Part shown: positions 1 through 5,697 of the stretch, one piece after another | How positions within the stretch are numbered: position 1 is the first letter of the stretch | Layout: each line of letters begins with the position of its first letter | Assembly (NCBI GenBank): GCA_003567805.1 | Contig: PWYP01000038.1 | Location: 1 to 7,283, forward strand | From: PVC group bacterium | Lineage (GTDB): Bacteria > Verrucomicrobiota > Kiritimatiellia > UBA8416 | Direction of reading: 5' to 3' | Length of the DNA stretch: 7,283 nucleotides | The notes under the pieces: generated by a model | What the model saw: only the letters and a program-made list of their open reading frames with translations | Told to the model about the DNA's origin: nothing | Database searches by the model: none | Program-made: the position numbers and the translations under genes

Positions 1-3
1 CCA

Positions 4-39
4 AGCTGTCCCTATCGGAAATTGAAATCCATTCACAAC
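4..39 (-). repeat. Degenerate terminal CRISPR repeat
   Basis: This unit matches the other two repeats exactly at 9-39, but four of its five outer bases (4-8) differ. On the minus strand that is the 3' end of the repeat. Decay at the 3' end of the last repeat is the usual mark of the leader-distal end of an array, so the array probably stops here with two spacers. The flank visible beyond it is only three bases long. Confidence 0.7.
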
Positions 40-170
40 GTAGTCTGTAACTACCCCCGCGACATCAAGGTGTTCCCTATCGGAAATTGAAATCCATTCA
101 CAACTACAATGTCTCGAACCATGTCCATTACCTGGGTGTTCCCTATCGGAAATTGAAATCCATTCACAAC
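4..170 (-). CRISPR. Type II-C CRISPR array, three repeats and two spacers
   Basis: Two identical 36-bp repeats lie at 69-104 and 135-170, and a third copy at 4-39 matches them exactly over 31 bp (9-39). The period is 65-66 bp, giving spacers of about 29 bp (40-68) and 30 bp (105-134). Read on the minus strand the repeat begins GTTGTGAATGG, as type II repeats usually do, and its first 16 nt pair with the tracrRNA encoded at 346-361. This fixes the direction: transcription runs right to left from the leader at 171-285, and each guide lies 5' of its repeat. The leader-proximal repeat is 135-170. The spacers do not match anything else visible in the window. The array could continue past base 1, but the degenerate outermost repeat argues against that. 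Confidence 0.96.
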
Positions 171-285
171 CTTCCGTATGTAACCATTTGTATGCGAAAG
201 GATTGCATGCGAAATGGTTGCGAATAAATAGTAAAATCATCCATCGAAATGTACCGATCCTATTCTATTTTCAAAGACACATAAT
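171..285 (-). promoter_or_regulatory. CRISPR leader between tracrRNA terminator and first repeat
   Basis: This AT-rich, non-coding stretch lies between the tracrRNA terminator and the leader-proximal repeat, on the side where new spacers should be inserted. It contains a long imperfect inverted repeat (182-219) ending 11 bp from the repeat. It should carry the promoter for the pre-crRNA. The best I can see on the minus strand is TTGAAA (268-273) with TACATT 15 bp downstream, a spacing shorter than ideal, so the promoter itself is not assigned. The role as leader is inferred from position and repeat orientation. Confidence 0.6.
182..219. repeat. Imperfect inverted repeat in the CRISPR leader
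   Basis: The arms AACCATTTGTATGC (182-195) and GCATGCGAAATGGTT (205-219) are complementary apart from one G-T type pair and one extra base, around a 9-nt centre. Nested in it is a direct repeat of ATGCGAAA (192-199 and 207-214). It sits 11 bp from the leader-proximal repeat. No T-run follows on either strand, so it is not an intrinsic terminator. A protein-binding site used in spacer integration, or a structure in the pre-crRNA 5' end, are both possible. Confidence 0.6.
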
Positions 286-315
286 AAAAAAGCCCCACCG
301 AGTAGCGGCGAGGCT
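286..315 (-). terminator. Rho-independent terminator of tracrRNA
   Basis: On the minus strand the arms AGCCTCGCCG (315-306) and CGGTGGGGCT (300-291) form a 10-bp stem with two G-U pairs and a 5-nt loop, followed directly by five further T residues (290-286). The wobble pairs become C-A mismatches on the plus strand and no T run follows there, so the terminator works on the minus strand only. As in other II-C tracrRNAs, the hairpin probably also forms part of the RNA bound by Cas9. Confidence 0.92.
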
Positions 316-361
316 ATAGGAAATCATCCTTCGGCATATAGCCTTATTGTGAATAGATTTC
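286..361 (-). ncRNA. tracrRNA of the type II-C system
   Basis: Read on the minus strand, the RNA begins near 361 with the anti-repeat GAAATCTATTCACAAT (361-346). This pairs with nt 1-16 of the CRISPR repeat without a gap, using two G-U wobbles. It continues with AAGGC, as in the Neisseria-type II-C tracrRNA, then a GGC/GCC mini-hairpin (343-333), a short linker, and a 10-bp terminator hairpin (315-291) followed by a U run. The expected length is about 76 nt. The 5' end is inferred from a -10/-35 pair at 368-396. The RNA base-pairs with pre-crRNA to form the duplex cut by RNase III in most type II systems, and it is bound by Cas9. It lies between cas2 and the array, on the same strand as both. 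Confidence 0.92.
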
Positions 362-367
362 GCTGTA

Positions 368-396
368 AATATGCCACGGAGAAAAACATGTTGCAA
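368..396 (-). promoter_or_regulatory. Predicted tracrRNA promoter
   Basis: On the minus strand TTGCAA (396-391) and CATATT (373-368) stand exactly 17 bp apart. Each matches 4 of 6 consensus bases of a sigma-70 type promoter. The expected start, about 7 nt downstream of the -10 box, falls at about 361, which is the first base of the anti-repeat. The promoter lies just after the cas2 stop codon, so the tracrRNA can be made independently of the cas operon. Confidence 0.55.
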
Positions 397-403
397 CTCT
401 TTT

Positions 404-751
404 CTAAAAAAATTCCAGTTGTGCTGGCGTCCTTCGCGGAGGCGCAGCCTTTCGACCCAGAATATTGACAATATGCCCGAACTGCTTGTCTGTAATTCCC
501 ATAATACTTACAAAACCATCCGGCGGAACAAACTCTTTTACGCGGCCAATGTGAACTTCGGCATTCTCCTTGCTCGCGCAGTGCCTAATGTAAACGGAGT
601 ACTGCATCATCGCAAATCCATCATTCAGCAGATCTTTTCGAAAGCGCGTCGCTCGCTTTCGCTGCGCTGGCGTTTGTACCGGCAAATCAAAAAAAACAAA
701 TAACCACATAATCCTGTAGGCATCTGCTGCTAAACACAAACCGTGGCTCAC
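404..751 (-). CDS. cas2: Cas2, CRISPR adaptation protein
   Basis: Cas2 dimers bridge two Cas1 dimers in the complex that inserts new spacers at the leader end of the array. The predicted protein has 115 aa. The first beta-strand of the ferredoxin-like fold is seen as AYRIMWLFVFFDLP (residues 11-24), with the conserved Asp at 22. It is followed by the FRKDLLNDGF helix and the SVYIRHC strand, a clear match to the II-C Cas2 group. I chose the GTG at 751: its GTGA overlaps the cas1 stop by 4 nt, and a GGAG stands about 5 nt upstream. It leaves ten residues before AYRIMW, a motif that in relatives is not at the very N-terminus. An internal ATG at 709 would remove AYRI, and an ATG at 817 would give a 22-residue extension reading deep into cas1. 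The stop is TAG, 8 bp before the tracrRNA -35 box. Confidence 0.95.
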   Translation of the reverse strand: MSHGLCLAADAYRIMWLFVFFDLPVQTPAQRKRATRFRKDLLNDGFAMMQYSVYIRHCASKENAEVHIGRVKEFVPPDGFVSIMGITDKQFGHIVNILGRKAAPPRRTPAQLEFF

Positions 752-1656
752 ACGAACTCCGGCAATATCATTTGTTTGGACTCTCCGCGAAGACACCGAA
801 CCAAAGAGGCCGTACATAAAGATATGGCATTCATCAGCGGCCGTTTTACATCACCACATTGCGTATCTACACGAAGCACACCCAAGAGAGCCTGTTTTTC
901 CATCTTAGTAATGCGCCCTTGACTCCCGGCCTCGAAGCATGCATTCACTTCGCGATCCACAAATGGGCGGAATGGTTCCATGATATCATCAGCAAGACAG
1001 AAAGAATTGTACTTGTTTCTATGATGCAACCCGAAAGCACAGTGCAGCCCCGAACTGACCAGTGCCCTTGCGCAGGCCGCTCGCAAGATGGCATAACCAT
1101 AATTCAGCAGGGCATTGGCTCCCCCTCCTTCGCGCTGCCGACGAAACTCTTCAATACCCAATACATCTTCCCAGTACAGTTTGGCAGCGACTGCCTCCCG
1201 ATTGTCGGTATCCCCGCTCCGTACACGAGCAACAAGGGCATTCACAGCGGCGGGATTGCCACGCTCCAACTGACGCAGCAAAGCAGACTGATTTCGAATT
1301 TTAGCCTGCACGATCTGCTGCCAGAGCTGCTTCATCAATGGTTGCGATGCCCTTGTCTGTATTCGCAACACTTCGGTATGGACCGAATTCCCGTCCAGAG
1401 GCAAGACAAGGGCAGCGGGCATATGCGCAGTATCACATATCACAACTGCCGCACCATTCGCAACCAGCCCCTGCATTGCCCGTGCGGTGATGGTAATTGC
1501 CTCGCTCTCCAACACAGCCACACCGATATCTTCCATCGGTATCGTGACTTCTTCCGGTTCGGAATTCGCATCGGTGGCTTTCGAACGGTACACGAGCTGC
1601 GAATGCCGCATCGAAAGGTATGCAGTTGAACCGAATACTACCGTGCGTTTAAGCAT
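748..1656 (-). CDS. cas1: Cas1, CRISPR integrase
   Basis: Cas1 is the metal-dependent integrase that, with Cas2, inserts new spacers. The 302-aa length is usual for type II. The N-terminal beta domain opens with MLKRTVVFGSTAYLS. The alpha-helical catalytic domain shows the conserved Glu in KLYWEDVLG (about E163), then LNYGYAILRA, the His in GLHHRNKYN (about 211-212), and the acidic cluster in LADDIMEPFRPFVD (about 223-227). These are the expected metal ligands, so the enzyme looks intact. The ATG at 1656 is chosen because relatives begin at this point. It overlaps the end of cas9 by 8 nt and has a purine-rich GGAAGAAG directly upstream. The frame stays open to an ATG at 1713, but those 19 extra residues lie within cas9 and are not family-like. 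Translation is probably coupled to cas9 upstream and cas2 downstream. Confidence 0.97.
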   Translation of the reverse strand: MLKRTVVFGSTAYLSMRHSQLVYRSKATDANSEPEEVTIPMEDIGVAVLESEAITITARAMQGLVANGAAVVICDTAHMPAALVLPLDGNSVHTEVLRIQTRASQPLMKQLWQQIVQAKIRNQSALLRQLERGNPAAVNALVARVRSGDTDNREAVAAKLYWEDVLGIEEFRRQREGGGANALLNYGYAILRAACARALVSSGLHCAFGLHHRNKYNSFCLADDIMEPFRPFVDREVNACFEAGSQGRITKMEKQALLGVLRVDTQCGDVKRPLMNAISLCTASLVRCLRGESKQMILPEFV

Positions 1657-4600
1657 CTTCTTCCACTTTCTGCCAGTGAATATGTCCCATGGGGTCCAAG
1701 GTAAAATCAGCACCGGCTACAGCGATGTGTATAGTATTGACTGAAAGCCTCACCAAATTTGAAGGAGCGGAACCTTCAAAATCAATTTTGCTGGAGGTAT
1801 CTTCAATTTCTTTGTCTGGCTGACCGCAACGGTGATGCATCGCTTTGATACGTTCGCGCTCCAGCACTGTCACCCGATACAATCGGCGCGACAATTCCAT
1901 TTGCGAAAGTGAAGTCAGGTCTTCGTCTTCGGTACGTTTGAATATAACAAGTGTGTTCTTCTTCAAGATGTGGCGTCTTGTCAGGCCGTTTTCATCGATT
2001 TCAGGCAAAATCGTTTCCCAGTCGCCTGTTTTCCTCGCCTGAATTGCATCGAAATTATTGGCTACCTTCCAATCTGGCTTAAGCTTGCCCTTGATCATAC
2101 CACGGTAAAGAGCCGTAATGTAGTTCCCATCGTTGGCTGCATATCTGCGCTGCTTGTGTTCATGCGCCGACTGGTCCCGGTGGGCATTGAGTTCAATCAG
2201 GCTGTTTGCCTTATTACTCGCATAGCAGCGAACCTTCCGAATCGGAATCCGATTCGATTCGTCGAACCAAATCGTCTCTCCCTTCTTGAGCTTCTCTTTC
2301 TGTGCCATAACCTTGGCCTGAATCTGCTTGTCTACGATATTACGCAAGTCTTTTTCTTTGAAGTTCTTGTCCAAGGTCCGGCGCACAACAGCCTTTAAGC
2401 TGCCTGATTCCCCATTTTTCTGCTCGGACGGATCCTTGATTTTTGCGTAGATCGTATCCTGATGGAGTGATCCCCTCGCGGAATCACCCATCGCGTATCG
2501 CGGTTTTCCATTCTCACGCACGATTTTGCCACGTCTGCGCACAACTTTTTTTGTCTGCTTCAAAAGATTGTCCCGAGTGTAATGCACAACGAGCAACTCT
2601 CTGCTGATTTGCTCGTTCAGATCGCGATCAAAGCCCGGCCACGGCTGCGGCACCTCGGGTCGCTTGGCTTCACTGTAAAGATACCGCTCATACTCGTGGT
2701 AGTACGCAGCTAGTTCCGCGTACCAGGATGGACTCAAACAAGCGGTTACAATTGCATCAATTGCATGATGCACGTGATCACCCCGGAACTTTTCATCCAG
2801 CCCCCAGATTTCCTTAACGGCATGCACCGCGCCAGCTTTAACCGAATACACCTTTGGAAATGCCGTTTTCAGAAACTCCATAGCATATTTGCAAATTACC
2901 CTTGTGTCCACGATCTGGCTATTCGTGAATCCTTCTGGCACATCGTTTAAGAAGAACAAACGTCGTTTGGTTTTCAGGTAGCTGAGCTGGATTTGTTCGT
3001 AATGCAGGGATCGGCGGACTCTATCCTTCGTCTCCTTGTCTTGGGCCGATCGCGAGGATGATCTCCTTCTCTCGATACTTTTTTGCAATGCTTCAATTTT
3101 ATCATCCCACAGGAGCCCCACCCGTTGCTGAATTTCCTCAGCCTGCGGGAGTTCCGCCGGCAAGCGATTGCGCTTCACCTTCCGGTTAAAATCTCGATCA
3201 CACAGGGTCAGGTTTGCTCGCGAATTATCAAGCCTCCGACTTCTCGGCATGGTATGCTCGATGTCATAGGCCGGATTATCTCCCAAAAAAGCACTCACTT
3301 CAATTGTTGCGCCAGTATAAAGGCAACGGCGATCCTGCTCCTCCCATAGCATATATTTCAAGATATCCCGATCCGTAACCATGGCGGGGGCACACGGCAG
3401 ACTCGCGATTTCCGAACGAATTCGATCTCGCTCCCTCTGGCGCTCACGCTGATCGCGTTCTATTGCTGCACGCATGTTGGCCGTATTCAATTCACGCGCC
3501 ATTTCGATTCGTACACGCGTATCACTATCAATGATTCCTTCCCGCAGCATGGTATTGACGAGCTTGCGCAACTGGAACATGGCCCGCATAAAAACAGGAT
3601 TCCGAATCGAATCAATTCGCGGTGACCCCAACTGCAAAACACCATCATGATCTTTTTCGGCCGCTTTATACGATTCGACTTCGGAAGGATGATACAACCC
3701 TTCGATATCTTTCGGCTGCAAATCAAAGCGTTCTATCAGCATATCCTTAACGCGTTCATCCAGTCGCTTTACGGCTACAAAGCCTTCTCTGCGAGATGCC
3801 CAATGCAAAACATCTGCTGCCGTTTTCTCGATAATGCCTTTGCGAAGATCCGCAGCCAAGTCTCCCCAACGTGCCGCTCCTGCCTCTAGTCTTGCAGCAG
3901 CCTCGATTTCATCCATGAATCGCAGTTTGGTTGCCTCCGTAATCATCAAATGAGCCGGGTCTTCGTGATTCTCGCGATATGTCTTGATCAAACTGTTTGC
4001 CGCCCGCTCCGACCATGCCGACTGTTCGTGACTATCAAGCACTGAGCGGATAGCCTGCTCGACGTCGCCCTCGATTTGTTTCCAATCAATCCCCTTTCGT
4101 TTCAGGATATCCGGAAGTTTGGCCATGAATACGGCATGCGAATAAATGGCTCCCTTTTCAAGGAAGGGTATAATCCGGCGCATCGCTGCAAGACTCAAGC
4201 GCCCATATCCCCCGGCCAAGCGCTTTGCGAATAACGCCGCTTGCTCCTCAACCAAGCCTAACTGCTCAACACCAAATGCCTTCAGTTTCTGCTCATCATC
4301 AAAACTGAAAATTGCATGCCATATATCGTCAACAACTTGCGCTTCCGTTTTGCTGCCAGTCTTGAGATATCGCCGGTGAAGTTCGAAGCGCCATTCCTCT
4401 CCAAATAATTTAATCATGCGGGCCGTGAACGGACTACCAGGCAACCCGCTGTCTCCACGATAATTAAATCTCCAAGCCCCCAAATCAATCTCTGCGCACT
4501 TTTCATTACTTCCAAATATGAGAGAAACCTTTCTGGGGGTTAGCACTCTGGCCAGCTTGTCAAAATTAACAGTCGCAGATTGCTTTTGCAGCCAAGCAAG

Positions 4601-5521
4601 GGCGTTCTCTCTTTCGGCGCGCTTCAGTGCTCGCATCTCGGTTTCCCCGGGGCAAGCTACCCGTATATTGTTCACGATCTGCAACTGCCGAAACCGCTCT
4701 GTCAAAGGATGCGAATCGGCAGCTCGTGCTTTCGTCGGTTCAAACAAGCACTTGCCCACGGTTCCTTTCTGGGAGCGCAACGGACGCTGCATAAACAAAT
4801 TATACCGAAGAGTCTCGGTCAAATCTGCAGGAAGTGCTTGTTTCGTGCAGATTATAGTAAACTCCTGTTCATACTGTGCCCGACTAGTGTAGTGTTGGCT
4901 ACCGCGTACGGGTTCCTTGCCCAGACATTCTTCATAAAAATACTGACCTAATGTTTTCGATCCCCGCGCAACATCTAATTTCGAGATCTCGGCATTTACC
5001 GCACCATCCTTTTCCTCTCCCGAAATCCGATTGCTCTTGTAACCACGTCTTTGTGCCAAATGATAGATAGCCCGACCAAGACAATAGCGGTCTTCCGGCA
5101 GCGATAGGTTGAGTTGCTCTGTCGCACAACGCCAGCGGCAGTAATATGGCCCCGCCGGTTTTCCATCCGGTGTTTCGGTTTTGATATTGAGCCATTGCTT
5201 AAATGCTTCGCTTGCCGGGTATTTATGGCGATCCTGTTTCCAGTCCTTGACATCTTGAACCGTTAAGCCGGGGCATAGATCATGCTTTACAAGGGTTTCC
5301 AGCGTAGCCTGCTTGCGCCAGCGACGACGCATAATCAAACGACGCGCAGAGCGGTATCCCGTTCTTTGGGTAGCCAGCGAATATTCCCCGCTTTTGTTTT
5401 CTCCTACTCCCTTGGGGAACAGGTAAACACCTTTATCCACGAGCGATACGCGCCGCCCCACTGATTCAACAACCGCCCAGCCTATGCTATTCGTTCCCAA
5501 GTCCAATCCTAGTGTGCGCAT
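1649..5521 (-). CDS. cas9: Cas9, type II-C RNA-guided endonuclease
   Basis: Cas9 uses the crRNA:tracrRNA duplex to recognise and cut double-stranded DNA next to a PAM. The protein has 1290 aa. RuvC-I is LGLDLGTNSIGWAVVE (D7), followed by an arginine-rich bridge helix, GYRSARRLIMRRRWRK (55-70), and a REC lobe to about 640. RuvC-II is VRIEMARELN (E673). The HNH domain has CLYTG (733-737), YDIEHTMPRS (catalytic H756) and CDRDFNRKVK (N779). RuvC-III is HHAIDAIVTAC (H919, D922), and the C-terminal 300 or so residues should hold the PAM-interacting domain. All catalytic residues are present. The start is set by RuvC-I at the N-terminus and a strong AGGAGG 6 nt before the ATG at 5521. The frame is open back to 5701, but that 60-residue extension is not Cas9-like. 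It is larger than the ~1000-1100 aa of Neisseria or Campylobacter Cas9 and closer to the large Bacteroidota-type II-C enzymes. Confidence 0.98.
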   Translation of the reverse strand: MRTLGLDLGTNSIGWAVVESVGRRVSLVDKGVYLFPKGVGENKSGEYSLATQRTGYRSARRLIMRRRWRKQATLETLVKHDLCPGLTVQDVKDWKQDRHKYPASEAFKQWLNIKTETPDGKPAGPYYCRWRCATEQLNLSLPEDRYCLGRAIYHLAQRRGYKSNRISGEEKDGAVNAEISKLDVARGSKTLGQYFYEECLGKEPVRGSQHYTSRAQYEQEFTIICTKQALPADLTETLRYNLFMQRPLRSQKGTVGKCLFEPTKARAADSHPLTERFRQLQIVNNIRVACPGETEMRALKRAERENALAWLQKQSATVNFDKLARVLTPRKVSLIFGSNEKCAEIDLGAWRFNYRGDSGLPGSPFTARMIKLFGEEWRFELHRRYLKTGSKTEAQVVDDIWHAIFSFDDEQKLKAFGVEQLGLVEEQAALFAKRLAGGYGRLSLAAMRRIIPFLEKGAIYSHAVFMAKLPDILKRKGIDWKQIEGDVEQAIRSVLDSHEQSAWSERAANSLIKTYRENHEDPAHLMITEATKLRFMDEIEAAARLEAGAARWGDLAADLRKGIIEKTAADVLHWASRREGFVAVKRLDERVKDMLIERFDLQPKDIEGLYHPSEVESYKAAEKDHDGVLQLGSPRIDSIRNPVFMRAMFQLRKLVNTMLREGIIDSDTRVRIEMARELNTANMRAAIERDQRERQRERDRIRSEIASLPCAPAMVTDRDILKYMLWEEQDRRCLYTGATIEVSAFLGDNPAYDIEHTMPRSRRLDNSRANLTLCDRDFNRKVKRNRLPAELPQAEEIQQRVGLLWDDKIEALQKSIERRRSSSRSAQDKETKDRVRRSLHYEQIQLSYLKTKRRLFFLNDVPEGFTNSQIVDTRVICKYAMEFLKTAFPKVYSVKAGAVHAVKEIWGLDEKFRGDHVHHAIDAIVTACLSPSWYAELAAYYHEYERYLYSEAKRPEVPQPWPGFDRDLNEQISRELLVVHYTRDNLLKQTKKVVRRRGKIVRENGKPRYAMGDSARGSLHQDTIYAKIKDPSEQKNGESGSLKAVVRRTLDKNFKEKDLRNIVDKQIQAKVMAQKEKLKKGETIWFDESNRIPIRKVRCYASNKANSLIELNAHRDQSAHEHKQRRYAANDGNYITALYRGMIKGKLKPDWKVANNFDAIQARKTGDWETILPEIDENGLTRRHILKKNTLVIFKRTEDEDLTSLSQMELSRRLYRVTVLERERIKAMHHRCGQPDKEIEDTSSKIDFEGSAPSNLVRLSVNTIHIAVAGADFTLDPMGHIHWQKVEEDA

Positions 5522-5527
5522 GTGTCT

Positions 5528-5533
5528 CCTCCT
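5528..5533 (-). promoter_or_regulatory. Ribosome binding site deciding the cas9 start
   Basis: On the minus strand a perfect AGGAGG stands 6 nt before the ATG at 5521. The other in-frame ATG, at 5701, has no Shine-Dalgarno sequence, only a stop/start overlap (ATGA) with the upstream regulator gene. This supports 5521 as the main cas9 start. Confidence 0.88.
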
Positions 5534-5566
5534 GTTGGTTCTTTCATTGTTGGCATTTGCTGCAAT

Positions 5567-5576
5567 CCCCCCCCCC
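5567..5576. repeat. Ten-base homopolymer (C10 on plus, G10 on minus)
   Basis: An uninterrupted run of ten C on the plus strand lies in the 176-bp gap between the regulator and cas9, 45 bp upstream of the cas9 ATG. Runs of this length are prone to slipped-strand change. It lies within the open frame that joins the ATG at 5701 to cas9, where it reads as Gly-Gly-Gly, so a one-base change would break that frame. It is also the site in this window most prone to sequencing error. Confidence 0.9.
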
Positions 5577-5697
5577 AGCTTTGCATCCAGCCTGGTCTTG
5601 TCTGCGGGGTAGAGCGAGATGAGGCGTTTACCGGCGTGCATGTGTAGCTCGCCTGTGCCAACAGCGTGCATCCAATGGTTTCTCTTGCCTCGTGCGT

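Noticed and set aside
182..240. Plus-strand sequence resembling part of Neisseria tracrRNA (TGCGAAATGGTTGCGAATAA)
   Set aside because: It is not complementary to the repeat of this array, and no terminator follows on the plus strand. The true anti-repeat is on the minus strand at 346-361.
371..703. Open frame of 110 codons on the plus strand, opposite cas2 and the tracrRNA promoter
   Set aside because: It is antisense to cas2. The product is rich in Arg and Lys without any domain, as expected of a shadow.
859..1629. Long open frame (256 codons) on the plus strand, opposite cas1
   Set aside because: It is antisense to a clear cas1 with conserved catalytic motifs. Its translation has no recognisable domain and the composition of a shadow frame.
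3487..3726. Minus-strand open frame inside cas9 in another frame
   Set aside because: It is fully inside cas9, which has continuous RuvC and HNH motifs across this region. There is no sign of a frameshift or a separate gene.
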